Shown: positions 5,798-14,729 of the stretch, one piece after another
How positions within the stretch are numbered: position 1 is the stretch's first letter
How the letters are laid out: every line of letters begins with the position of its first letter
From: a virus
Direction: 5' to 3' (one strand)
IMG/VR virus record: IMGVR_UViG_3300032092_000098
Coordinates: 1 to 38,353 of that record
Length of the DNA stretch: 38,353 nt
Made by a program: the position numbers and the translations under genes
The notes under the pieces: model-generated
The model's database searches: none
Seen by the model: the letters and a program-made list of their open reading frames with translations, nothing else
What the model was told of the DNA's origin: nothing

Positions 5798-7114
5798 ATG
5801 ACGTTAATCAATCAGGTGTATGGCTCTCTCAGATGGAAAAAAACTGATGAGGTCTGTGCTTCAAAGTTAGGTATTTCACTACAAAAGTACCAAGAAATTA
5901 AGAAACAAATTTTACAGACAAGAGATCTTTTACAAGATGAACTAGATAGTAGTCTTGTTAATATTGTAGGTAAAAGAATGCTAGAACTGATAGATGATGA
6001 GACAATCAAAAATCAGTACATTACAGACCTTGAAGATCAATTGGTGGATGCAATCAACCAAAGTAAAGAAAAGGTCGTAGAATGGAAGGAAAACCTTGAA
6101 GAAGGGGTAGCTGAGATTAAAGGTATAGCCTTCTCAGAACCTAAGAGTCCAGAAGAGATAATTAGGATATTAAAAATAGATACAGAAAAGTGGAAGCTTA
6201 GTTCCTATTGGAACAAACAACATAAGGACTACTGGCTTATTTCAGCCATGGTTACACAGAAAGTCTTGGAACCCAAGGACTTACTACAAGAAACATTACA
6301 GAATTTTAACCCGTCATATAAACCCGTTGCAGAGGTATTTGTTAATGACAAATTTGAAAATCCAACTGTGGGGATCTTGTCTATACAGGATCTCCACTTT
6401 GGTAAAGAGGGTAACCTATCCATAGTGGATGACTTTAAAGATAGTATTAAGAGTCTTATATTAAGATCTTATTACTCCCATAATCTAGAAAAGATTGTAT
6501 ACGTAATAGGTGGTGACCTTTTAAACATGGATACCTTTGGTGGATTAACTACTAAGGGTACACCAGTAGACTCTGAACTTAGAGCTCAAGATGCTTATAA
6601 TGAAGCATTTGACGCCATGTTCTGGTCAGTTAACTTTATCAAGCAGTTCTGTAAAGAACTAGAGGTTGTTTACCTACCTGGTAATCATGACCGTTTATCT
6701 TCGTACCATCTGGTACACGCACTATCTAAGTGCTTTACACAAGAGATATCTATTACATTTAATGCTACCTATGAGGAAAGAAAGGTTGTGACCTGGGGTC
6801 AGAACTTCTTTGCATTTGAACATGGGGATGTAACTAAGAAAATGACAGCTCTTGTTTATGCCACAGAGTTCCCACATCAGTGGGGACAGACTACGTTCCG
6901 TACATGTTATACAGGACACTTCCATACTAAGAAAGTTACTGAGTTTGTAACAGACAATGAGGTGCATGGCTTTAGTATTAAGCATCTTCCTTCTCTATCC
7001 AAGTCAGACTATTGGCACTATCACAACAAGTTTACAGGATCTAAGCGTCAGGCGGTTATGGAAATCCATGACTTAACTAAGGGTAAGATATCTGAGTTTA
7101 CCCATAATGTTTAA
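5798..7114 (+). CDS. calcineurin-like metallophosphoesterase (Mre11/SbcD-like fold) with N-terminal helix-turn-helix-like segment
   Basis: ATG after CCAAACAACT. Residues about 190-390 contain the full metallophosphoesterase motif set: D198-L-H200, G-G-D240-L-L-N, G-N296-H297-D298-R, E-H342-G-D, and G-H374-F-H376. Every metal ligand is in place, so an active two-metal phosphoesterase or nuclease is expected. The N-terminal 40 residues (W-K-K-T-D-E-V-C-A-S-K-L-G-I-S-L-Q-K-Y) look like a helix-turn-helix, and residues 40-115 are helical and acidic. No partner ATPase (SbcC/Rad50) gene is in the window. It has its own leader with an inverted repeat and sits between fibre and connector genes, an unusual place for a DNA enzyme. 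Possible roles are DNA-end or host-nucleic-acid processing, or a virion-carried enzyme. The substrate is unknown. Confidence 0.88.
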   Translation: MTLINQVYGSLRWKKTDEVCASKLGISLQKYQEIKKQILQTRDLLQDELDSSLVNIVGKRMLELIDDETIKNQYITDLEDQLVDAINQSKEKVVEWKENLEEGVAEIKGIAFSEPKSPEEIIRILKIDTEKWKLSSYWNKQHKDYWLISAMVTQKVLEPKDLLQETLQNFNPSYKPVAEVFVNDKFENPTVGILSIQDLHFGKEGNLSIVDDFKDSIKSLILRSYYSHNLEKIVYVIGGDLLNMDTFGGLTTKGTPVDSELRAQDAYNEAFDAMFWSVNFIKQFCKELEVVYLPGNHDRLSSYHLVHALSKCFTQEISITFNATYEERKVVTWGQNFFAFEHGDVTKKMTALVYATEFPHQWGQTTFRTCYTGHFHTKKVTEFVTDNEVHGFSIKHLPSLSKSDYWHYHNKFTGSKRQAVMEIHDLTKGKISEFTHNV

Positions 7115-7176
7115 ACTATAAAAGTTTAAGTAGGAAACCTCGTAGATTTTTCGTAAATTATTAATGTAGCAGTATA

Positions 7177-7761
7177 GTGAAAACATATAGGAAACCAGAC
7201 CTCAATGCTCCAAGATATAGATCTAAGAAATTAAACTTTACAAACGTAGAGTTTTATGATAGGTTTATAGAAGAGAACCCAAAGTACTCTTCGTTAAGTG
7301 TAGATAAGTTTAAAGAAGTGATATCTGTATTTAATGGGAAGCTTTGGGAAACAGCAGTTAATGAACGTGATGGTGTAGAACTACCAGAACAATTAGGTAA
7401 CTTATTCATTGGGTCTTGTCCACGTAAGAAAAGACACAATACTAACTACAAGATGTCTAACGAACTTGGTTCTAAAATACAGTTTCAGAATTGGGAGAGT
7501 GATAACTATGTAGCTAAAATTTTGTACACTAACTACGAGACTAAGTATCGTTTTAAGAATAACGAGATGTGGTCTTTCACCGGTGTAAGAGATTTTAAAA
7601 GAACCATAGCTAGGACATATCCTGAAAACTGGAAAAGATATATACTACTTGATAATATGATTAAGGTGAGTAGAATCTTTAGAAAACAGAAAAGTCAGGA
7701 CATTATTAAAAATGAAACAGAACAGCTGTTACAACAGTATGATGAGTTTAATCTGGATTAA
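7177..7761 (+). CDS. conserved crAss-like phage protein next to the tail-ring genes (194 aa)
   Basis: The start is GTG (TATAGTGAAAAC); no ATG exists in frame until well inside the protein, and the GTG gives the compact basic N-terminus M-K-T-Y-R-K-P-D-L-N-A-P-R-Y-R. Further patterns are N-E-R-D-G-V-E-L-P-E-Q-L-G, then N-W-E-S-D-N-Y-V-A-K-I-L-Y-T-N-Y, K-Y-R-F-K and W-S-F-T-G-V-R-D-F-K-R. I recognise these as recurring in a roughly 200-aa family located beside connector proteins in crAss-like phages. The protein is strongly basic and aromatic-rich with no catalytic motif or membrane segment. Two bases separate it from the next gene, so it is co-expressed with the ring proteins. A DNA-contacting connector or packaging-related role is plausible, not shown. 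Confidence 0.7.
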   Translation: MKTYRKPDLNAPRYRSKKLNFTNVEFYDRFIEENPKYSSLSVDKFKEVISVFNGKLWETAVNERDGVELPEQLGNLFIGSCPRKKRHNTNYKMSNELGSKIQFQNWESDNYVAKILYTNYETKYRFKNNEMWSFTGVRDFKRTIARTYPENWKRYILLDNMIKVSRIFRKQKSQDIIKNETEQLLQQYDEFNLD

Positions 7762-7763
7762 CC

Positions 7764-8438
7764 ATGGCTAAAACTACTATAGGAGATGTAATCTCCAGAA
7801 TGCGTACACAAATAAAAGCTGTCAGACAAGATGCTTTCTTGACTGATAGAGCTATTTATGCATTCATCTTAAAGCACACTAAGTGGTTGATGAAACGTGA
7901 GGACGGTAAGAATCAACTTCTATCTTTTTCAGGAGTTGTACAAACTTTAGATTTTGTTGAGCTTATTGAAGTGGATAAAGTGGAAGCATGCTGCACTGGA
8001 CTAAGTTCTGATTGTACTATCAAACGTACAAAAGACAAGATGCCAATCTTTATGCAGGGATACTACGGCCCACTTATTCGTTCTACTACATCTATTGACG
8101 GTTCTGAAGAACTTCAGCCAACTAATCCTAGTACTTATTTATCTTTATCTAAATCTAAAAATTTTAGATTTAACAAGGCTAAGTATTATTGGTATCTAAA
8201 TGACTATCTATACTTTCCTGATATAGATTGGGATGCTGTACGTATAGAAGGAATCTTTGAAGAAGATATTTCTGTGTTTACTTGTGCGGCTGATAGCTGT
8301 GTTCAAAAAACAGATCAGCCTTTTAATGTTCCTGATTACTTATTTGGTGAAATAGAGAACAACGTATTTAAAGATCTTATGGGAATGATGCAGGTTCCAT
8401 CAGATAGTTCTCAAGATAAACAGAACGTATTACGATGA
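7764..8438 (+). CDS. tail ring / head-tail connector protein, crAss-like (224 aa)
   Basis: ATG after TTAACC. The N-terminal 60 residues are helical (T-T-I-G-D-V-I-S-R-M-R-T-Q-I-K-A-V-R-Q-D-A-F-L-T-D-R), followed by a beta-rich body with V-E-L-I-E-V-D-K-V-E-A-C-C, M-P-I-F-M-Q-G-Y-Y-G-P-L and K-Y-Y-W-Y-L-N-D-Y-L-Y-F-P-D. This helix-then-beta plan and the D-x-x-I-Y-A-F-I-L-K motif match the crAss-like structural proteins that form rings between portal and tail. Several Cys (C-C, D-C, C-A-A-D-S-C) may bind metal or stabilise the fold. The stop overlaps the next start (ATGA), the usual coupling for stoichiometric ring partners. No enzyme motif is present. Confidence 0.7.
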   Translation: MAKTTIGDVISRMRTQIKAVRQDAFLTDRAIYAFILKHTKWLMKREDGKNQLLSFSGVVQTLDFVELIEVDKVEACCTGLSSDCTIKRTKDKMPIFMQGYYGPLIRSTTSIDGSEELQPTNPSTYLSLSKSKNFRFNKAKYYWYLNDYLYFPDIDWDAVRIEGIFEEDISVFTCAADSCVQKTDQPFNVPDYLFGEIENNVFKDLMGMMQVPSDSSQDKQNVLR

Positions 8439-9328
8439 AAAGTGAATTACAATATAGAACCTTTGATGAGCTTCTTAATGAAGTTCAAACAGACTTTGTT
8501 ACCTACAATAATGAGGGGATGATTGAGCCTGCTCAGCTCATTAAGGTAGCACAAAGAGTTAACTATGACTTAGGTCTTAGAATTCACGGTACTAAAGAAA
8601 AGGTAATAGATATTGAAAAGAAGAAAGCCAAGTTACCTGGTGACTTTTATGTACTTAATTATGCATACTTATGTGGTAAATATAAAGTATCATATCCTTC
8701 TATGTCTGGTCGTCACACAGAGAATGTGATATTAGATCCTACTAAGTGTAGTGTTGTAAACGGTGTTAATACATGTAACAAATGTGGAGGTACAGACACT
8801 ACATGTATATGTGAAAGAACATATGCTGTAGAATGTAAGACAGGAGAAAAGATATATGTACAGGTAGTTGAGAAACGTAAGCATGAAGTTAAGACTTACG
8901 AGACAGTAGAAAAACTAAGTATTGCTACTTCTTCAGGAAGAATAGACGCTCTTAATGATACTCAGAAGACTGGATACATTAAGAACGGATTTATTTATAC
9001 TAACCTAGAAGAAGGATCTGTATTCATATCTTACCAAGGTGCTTTAGAAGATCATGATGGCAACTTATTAGTATTAGATCATCCTGTTATCAATGAGTAC
9101 TATGAGTATGCAATGAAACAACGTATTCTAGAAAACTTATATATTAACGGAGAAGATGTTAGTCAAAAGATGCAACTTATTGAGCAACGTTTAAGAGGTG
9201 CTCGTAATAATGCATTAAGTATTGTAAACACTCCAGACTTTGCAGAAATGTATAAACTATGGGAGATAAATCGTAAAGCTCAGTATAATAAATACTATGA
9301 TATGTTTAAATCAACAGACGGTGTTTAA
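8435..9328 (+). CDS. second tail ring / connector protein with Cys zinc-knuckle insertion (297 aa)
   Basis: Overlaps the previous gene by 4 nt. The N-terminus (Y-R-T-F-D-E-L-L-N-E-V... I-E-P-A-Q-L-I-K-V-A-Q-R-V-N-Y-D-L-G) and L-P-G-D-F-Y-V-L-N-Y-A are typical of crAss-like ring proteins. Residues 105-126 hold C105, C114-x2-C117 and C124-x-C126, a likely zinc-binding knuckle inserted in the beta body. The C-terminal half (E-G-S-V-F-I-S-Y-Q-G-A-L, H-P-V-I-N-E-Y-Y-E-Y-A-M-K-Q-R-I-L-E-N-L) returns to helices, as expected for a connector subunit packing around a channel. It probably assembles with the product of 7764-8438 and the muzzle-type protein downstream. It is not an enzyme by any visible motif. 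Confidence 0.7.
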   Translation: MKSELQYRTFDELLNEVQTDFVTYNNEGMIEPAQLIKVAQRVNYDLGLRIHGTKEKVIDIEKKKAKLPGDFYVLNYAYLCGKYKVSYPSMSGRHTENVILDPTKCSVVNGVNTCNKCGGTDTTCICERTYAVECKTGEKIYVQVVEKRKHEVKTYETVEKLSIATSSGRIDALNDTQKTGYIKNGFIYTNLEEGSVFISYQGALEDHDGNLLVLDHPVINEYYEYAMKQRILENLYINGEDVSQKMQLIEQRLRGARNNALSIVNTPDFAEMYKLWEINRKAQYNKYYDMFKSTDGV

Positions 9329-9331
9329 TTT

Positions 9332-9691
9332 ATGAGTATAAGTACAACCATAAAATTACCTACTTACAGTTGTAAAATAATTATAAGTATAGTTGATAGT
9401 GTTACTATTGAAGCAGACAAAATATATAAAAGACATAAAGTAAAAGAAACATTTGGTGATGAAGCGGAAGGAGCATTAGTTATGCCAGATTTAGATGTTT
9501 ATTATTTACTAATAGGAGCAAAGTACTTAACGCATAATACAATAGCTCATGAAATATTTCATGCTGCTGTTAGAGTTACAGAAGATAGAGGTGTGATAGA
9601 TGAAGAAGCACAAGCTTGGTTGGCAGGACACTTAACCGCTGTGACATATAAATTTATAGAAAAGAAGAAGTTAGTAATAAAACATGGCTGA
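9332..9691 (+). CDS. small zincin metallopeptidase (HEIFH), 119 aa
   Basis: ATG after TTTAATTT. The C-terminal half carries I-A-H73-E74-I-F-H77-A-A, the HExxH zinc site, followed 14-15 residues later by I-D-E91-E92-A-Q-A-W, whose glutamate is the likely third zinc ligand. The spacing resembles small phage and ImmA/IrrE-type minimal zincins. The N-terminal 60 residues are beta-rich (I-I-I-S-I-V-D-S-V-T-I-E-A) with no signal peptide or membrane segment. It overlaps the next gene by 8 nt and sits inside the connector/muzzle block, so it is likely made with virion proteins. Possible roles are maturation cleavage of virion proteins or action on a host protein. The zinc site is clear; the substrate is not. 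Confidence 0.82.
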   Translation: MSISTTIKLPTYSCKIIISIVDSVTIEADKIYKRHKVKETFGDEAEGALVMPDLDVYYLLIGAKYLTHNTIAHEIFHAAVRVTEDRGVIDEEAQAWLAGHLTAVTYKFIEKKKLVIKHG

Positions 9692-12600
9692 ACAAGAATC
9701 ACAAAATCCGGGAGCTGTTACCAACACCTTTAATAAAGGGATGGTAAAAGATTACAATGAGACTTTTGTAGGTGAAGGTTTGTGGACGCATGCCCGTAAT
9801 GCAGTTAACAATTCTCATGATGGTCAAGTTGGGGTTATTGGTAATGAACCAGCTAACTTATATTGTGCCACACTTCCTTATACATTAATTGGTACTATAC
9901 ATCTTGGTGACGATCAATGGGCTGTATTTACTACAGATGATCTTAACTCTGAGATTGGAATTTTTGATGAATCAGCTTGTTCTTATACTAAGATTATAAA
10001 TGATCCATGTTTAAACTTTAAACGTACAAACTTAATTACTGGTGTGTCACGTTCAAGGTTTGACTGTGATACACTACTTTATTGGGACGATGGTTTAAAT
10101 CCTACTAGAGTTTTGAATATTAATGACATACCTTATGTATGTGTAGATAGTACAGTAAATACAGCAAAACAACCTTTTAAGTATAAACTTATTGGAGCTA
10201 CTTGTCCTGCTAAGACAGCTAAGACAACTATTATATATAAAGACATTAATTATGTTTCTCAAACTAAGCATTTAGTTGATGGAGAAGTGTTTGAGTTTTT
10301 ATCTTTTGATAAAGCTTCTGATATGCAGGTTACTACACAATCTTGTGTTGCAGAACCATGTTATACTCACATAATTAACATTGCAATACCTACAGCTGGT
10401 CGTACTGCATATGAGTTATGTCTTACAGATCAACAAGCTTATGAACAACAGTTTCCAGGAGGAGTTCTTGATGCGTTAACTGTTATAGCTAAAAAAGTAG
10501 ATAATAATGGAAACCCTATACCTTGTGGATGTGTATCTCAAAGTACAACCACAACTCCATATACTTTAAACGATGTTACTGTTATATCTCCAACTAACAC
10601 TGGTATTGGATGTACAACCCCTGTCTGTTCAGACAGACTTGATTGTGAAAAGATAAGACTAGCAAGTATAGTAAAACATCCTTGTATATCTTTACAAAAA
10701 GGTAAGGGTGCTGGTACGTTAGCCAATGGTTCTTACCAAGTGGCATTAGCGTATACGGTAGATCAAGTTAAGGTGACAGACTACTTTGGTTTAAGTGAAG
10801 TGCAGTCATTGTTTAGTCACCAGAACTTATCTGGTTCTTTAGAAGTGACTATTACAGATATTGATAAAAACTTTGACGAGTTTGAGTTAATAGTTATATC
10901 TAACATTAACCAGCAAACAGTAGCTAAAAGTCTTGGTTACTATTCTACTAGTCAAGGGGTTATTTATATAAGTAGTGTAGGTCCAGAATTAATTACTGTA
11001 CCTCTTACAATGGTTGTTCTTAGAACAGAACCAATTGAGAAATCAGATGCATTATATTCTGTAACTGATTATTTAATACGTGTAGGTACATATACTAAGT
11101 TTAGATTTAATTATCAACAACAAGCTAATGCTATTAGATCAAAGTGGGTAGCTGTACAATATCCATCTACTTATTATATAAAAGGAGGAAACAATCCTTC
11201 TTTTATGAGAGATGAACAATATGCATTTTTTATTAGATGGGTATACAATACAGGTGAGCGTTCTGATTCATACCATATTCCAGGTAGACCTGCTCTAGCA
11301 TCTGATAGAGCTACTGTTGCAGGAGAAGATGTATTTGAAATAGAAGATGGTGTAACACCACAACGTTGGAAAGTAGAAAACACAGCTACAGTAGACAGTT
11401 TAACAACAAGCACATTAGCGGATGGTGGTAAAATTATTGCAAGTGGTCAAATGGGTTATTGGGAATCTACAGAGTTATATCCTGATAATAAACCACAAAT
11501 ATGGGGAACTTTGTGTGGTCAACCTATTAGACATCATAAGTTTCCTGATGCCACTGTAGATCCTATTATTAATCATTTTAATACTGATGGTCAAAACATT
11601 GTTGTTTTAGGCGTACAGTTTGAGAATATTACACATCCATTAGATATGGATGGTAAACCAATTGCTTCTGTAGTTGGATATGAAATACTAAGAGGAACAA
11701 GAGAAGGTCATAAAACTATTGTAGCTACAGGTGTATTTAACAATATGCGTGAGTATACAATTCAAGAAGGCACTGTAGGTGTTCAAGGATTGTTTCAGAA
11801 CTATCCATATAATGACTTATCAGAAGATTATTATTTAACATCTAATGAAGAGATCATTAATGATGGTTCATTTACTAATCGTAAGAAAGATCCTTTAAAG
11901 GACTATAGAAAAGATATATTTTCTTTTCATAGTCCTGATACAACGTTTACTAAACCATTTTTATCTATACAGGAAGTAAAGTTATACGGTGAAGTTTATG
12001 GTAAGTCTCAAGGATTTTTTGAGAATCCTTGGAGACATCCTAAGAATAAGTTTATTGGTAAAGACATAGAGTTTGTAAACAAAGCTTTACAGATAATTAG
12101 AATTATTAATAGTGTATCTACTAAGTTACCTCCAGGTGCTGTAGAGTTTACAGGTAATAATAATCTTCCTGTTAAACTTAATGTTACTCCTGTAGAACCT
12201 GAACCAAAGAAAACTGTATTAGGATCAATTCTTGGAGGTATAACAAACCTTATTGCTCCAGGTGCAGGATCAGCAGTATCAGGTGTAGTTGATAATATAG
12301 CTTATGGTATTAATCAATTTAGTTATGCAGCTCAACTACTTGTAGTAAAATACATACATACTGAAACTACTAGTGCTCAGATACAAATTTTAATTTACGG
12401 TTTAATTCCTAGACGTCAGTATGCTTTACAATACAACTCTCATGGATTCTTTAATAAGTTTGTTCAGTCACAAACTGGTAACAGAAGAAGAAAAATTGAT
12501 GATAGTTTATATGTAGGAGGAAACGTTCAAGGTTTTAATAATGGTTTTAGAATCAATAACTTATATAGAGGAAACTTTGTAGTTATTAAACTTCCATCTG

Positions 12601-14726
12601 GAAAGACTTTTACAAACCCTAGAAATATTGATAATAGTAGGGTGCTTATTAGTGATGCTGGTGTAGAACCTAGAAAAGGATTTCAAAGAAATATATCATG
12701 TCACTATGGTGCTATTAAAATTCCTTTACCAGCACAATATGGTCAGTTAGAGTCTATTAAACAGGTACCAGTTTCTACTTGTATTGGAAAGACTAATGGT
12801 GCAACAGGAGTTAAGTTTACTTCTGATATTTTATTTGGAGGTGATGTATACATTAATAAGTTTACTGAGAAGAACACTATGCCATTCTTTAATGACTGGA
12901 TGATTGACTTCCCAGATGAAACAGCTTATGATTACAGAAACTATATAAACGTACCTTATCCAAGATATTGGATGAATACTGCTGAAGCAGAATATAAACT
13001 TATACAAAGTTCAGCTAAAGAACATCATCATCTAGATAAAAGCTTAAGTAGATTCTTTTACATTCACCAAGGATATATCTACTTATTTAATTCTGGTGTA
13101 AGAGAATTTTTTGTTGAGTCTGAGATTAACTTAGCTTACCGTGATTGGGAAGACGAAACATCTAAGCGTCACTATGATAGCAGTTCATTTACTGATCTAA
13201 GCTTGATGTTTAGAAGTGATATTATTAGAAGCGGTAACTATTATAAGTATGATTACTCTTTAAGTGTATCTAAACTATACAGTAATTTTATTTCATGGGG
13301 TAACGTACTTCCTAGGAACTATGATCCTGAGACTTACTCTACATGCTATACATATAGACCTAACCGTGCAATCTATTCTCTTCCTCAACAGGATGAGATT
13401 AGCAAAGATAACTGGAGAGTATTTTTAGCTAATAACTATAAAGACTTTAGTTCTAGAATATCTAATATAAAGTCTGTTAATAAAAACGGTGCATTGTTTA
13501 TGTTAGCTGATCAAAGTCCTATACAGTTTATGGGAGTAGATCAATTACAGACAGATGCTGGTACTAAAGTTACTATTGGTGATGGCGGATTATTTAGCCA
13601 ACCTTTTCAAAACTTAGTAAATGCTGATGATTCATATGAGTACGGATCAAACCAAGGTAGATATTGTTCTGTAGGTACAACTCATGGTGTATTCTGGGTA
13701 AGTCAAAACCAAGGAAAGGTATTTCACTTTGGTGGTCAACTAGATGAGATATCTCGTAATGGTATGAAGTGGTGGTTTGCTAATTATCTACCTAGCCAAT
13801 TACTTAAAGCATTTCCAGAGTATCCATTATATGATAATCAGGTTATGGGTGTTGGTGTACAAATGATTTATGATAACACCCATGAGATATTATATATTAC
13901 TAAGAAAGACTATAAACCTAAGTTTAGTGACTTAGTGTATGATAGTAAAGGATTTTATAGATTAATTAATGGTGAGAAGAAGTATTATACGTTTAAGAGT
14001 GAGGCTTTTGAAGAATCTTCTTGGACTATAAGTTATGATCCTAAGAGTAAGATGTGGTTGTCATTCCATGACTGGATTCCTACATTCTTGATTCCGGGTA
14101 GATCACATTTTATGTCTGTTAACTCTAACACTATATGGAAGCATAATCAACGTTGTGATAAGTTTGCTAACTTCTACAATAAAGATTATCCTTTTGAAGT
14201 GGAGTATGTATCATCTACAGGACAGACTGTAGCTACAGCTAGAAACATAGAATACTTATTAGAAACATATAAGTATCATAATAACTGTGCTGATAAGTTT
14301 CATGTGTTAGATCAGAACTTTGATCAAGCTATCATATATAACTCAGAACAGATTTCTGGTTTGCTAGAACTTAGACTAAAAAGTAAAACTAATCCTGTAG
14401 ATATGTTATCATATCCACAAGTAACACCTTCTTCTATAAGAATTAACTTTTCTAAAGAAGAGAACAAATATAGATTTAACCAATTCTGGGATGTAACTAA
14501 AGATCGTGGAGAGTTTAATAGTGTAAACTTACCTATGTTTAATACTAAGGCTAACGGTTACCAGTTTGAAATTAATCCTCAGTATATTAATTATCAGAAA
14601 GCACCACTTGAGCGTAAGAAATTTAGACACAATGTAAATAGAGTGCTTCTTAGAAAACTTACAAGCAATGATCTAAAAATGATCTTTAAGATATCTAATC
14701 AGAAAATACAACAATCTTTGAGGTAA
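9684..14726 (+). CDS. giant tail stabilisation / muzzle-type protein, crAss-like (1680 aa)
   Basis: The ATG overlaps the preceding peptidase gene. The N-terminus N-P-G-A-V-T-N-T-F-N-K-G-M-V-K-D-Y-N-E (residues 8-26), then A-R-N-A-V-N-N-S-H-D-G-Q, is the pattern I associate with the large P22 gp10-like stabilisation or muzzle proteins of crAss-like phages. So is the block near residue 500-537: Y-Y-I-K-G-G-N, F-M-R-D-E-Q-Y, W-V-Y-N-T-G-E-R-S, S-Y-H-I-P-G-R. The protein is mostly beta-rich with Cys-rich loops around residues 180-330. A Gly/Ala/Ile segment around 843-875 (V-L-G-S-I-L-G-G-I-T-N-L-I-A-P) is hydrophobic enough to contact membrane or lie buried in a channel. It would close the tail tube below the ring proteins. 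The exact homologue and copy number cannot be told from sequence alone. Confidence 0.72.
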   Translation: MAEQESQNPGAVTNTFNKGMVKDYNETFVGEGLWTHARNAVNNSHDGQVGVIGNEPANLYCATLPYTLIGTIHLGDDQWAVFTTDDLNSEIGIFDESACSYTKIINDPCLNFKRTNLITGVSRSRFDCDTLLYWDDGLNPTRVLNINDIPYVCVDSTVNTAKQPFKYKLIGATCPAKTAKTTIIYKDINYVSQTKHLVDGEVFEFLSFDKASDMQVTTQSCVAEPCYTHIINIAIPTAGRTAYELCLTDQQAYEQQFPGGVLDALTVIAKKVDNNGNPIPCGCVSQSTTTTPYTLNDVTVISPTNTGIGCTTPVCSDRLDCEKIRLASIVKHPCISLQKGKGAGTLANGSYQVALAYTVDQVKVTDYFGLSEVQSLFSHQNLSGSLEVTITDIDKNFDEFELIVISNINQQTVAKSLGYYSTSQGVIYISSVGPELITVPLTMVVLRTEPIEKSDALYSVTDYLIRVGTYTKFRFNYQQQANAIRSKWVAVQYPSTYYIKGGNNPSFMRDEQYAFFIRWVYNTGERSDSYHIPGRPALASDRATVAGEDVFEIEDGVTPQRWKVENTATVDSLTTSTLADGGKIIASGQMGYWESTELYPDNKPQIWGTLCGQPIRHHKFPDATVDPIINHFNTDGQNIVVLGVQFENITHPLDMDGKPIASVVGYEILRGTREGHKTIVATGVFNNMREYTIQEGTVGVQGLFQNYPYNDLSEDYYLTSNEEIINDGSFTNRKKDPLKDYRKDIFSFHSPDTTFTKPFLSIQEVKLYGEVYGKSQGFFENPWRHPKNKFIGKDIEFVNKALQIIRIINSVSTKLPPGAVEFTGNNNLPVKLNVTPVEPEPKKTVLGSILGGITNLIAPGAGSAVSGVVDNIAYGINQFSYAAQLLVVKYIHTETTSAQIQILIYGLIPRRQYALQYNSHGFFNKFVQSQTGNRRRKIDDSLYVGGNVQGFNNGFRINNLYRGNFVVIKLPSGKTFTNPRNIDNSRVLISDAGVEPRKGFQRNISCHYGAIKIPLPAQYGQLESIKQVPVSTCIGKTNGATGVKFTSDILFGGDVYINKFTEKNTMPFFNDWMIDFPDETAYDYRNYINVPYPRYWMNTAEAEYKLIQSSAKEHHHLDKSLSRFFYIHQGYIYLFNSGVREFFVESEINLAYRDWEDETSKRHYDSSSFTDLSLMFRSDIIRSGNYYKYDYSLSVSKLYSNFISWGNVLPRNYDPETYSTCYTYRPNRAIYSLPQQDEISKDNWRVFLANNYKDFSSRISNIKSVNKNGALFMLADQSPIQFMGVDQLQTDAGTKVTIGDGGLFSQPFQNLVNADDSYEYGSNQGRYCSVGTTHGVFWVSQNQGKVFHFGGQLDEISRNGMKWWFANYLPSQLLKAFPEYPLYDNQVMGVGVQMIYDNTHEILYITKKDYKPKFSDLVYDSKGFYRLINGEKKYYTFKSEAFEESSWTISYDPKSKMWLSFHDWIPTFLIPGRSHFMSVNSNTIWKHNQRCDKFANFYNKDYPFEVEYVSSTGQTVATARNIEYLLETYKYHNNCADKFHVLDQNFDQAIIYNSEQISGLLELRLKSKTNPVDMLSYPQVTPSSIRINFSKEENKYRFNQFWDVTKDRGEFNSVNLPMFNTKANGYQFEINPQYINYQKAPLERKKFRHNVNRVLLRKLTSNDLKMIFKISNQKIQQSLR

Positions 14727-14729
14727 GAC

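Noticed and set aside
7115-7176. Terminator or promoter between the phosphoesterase gene and the 194-aa gene
   Set aside because: The 62-nt gap contains only tiny pairings such as AGG/CCT and no clear T-tract after a stem, and no recognisable promoter.
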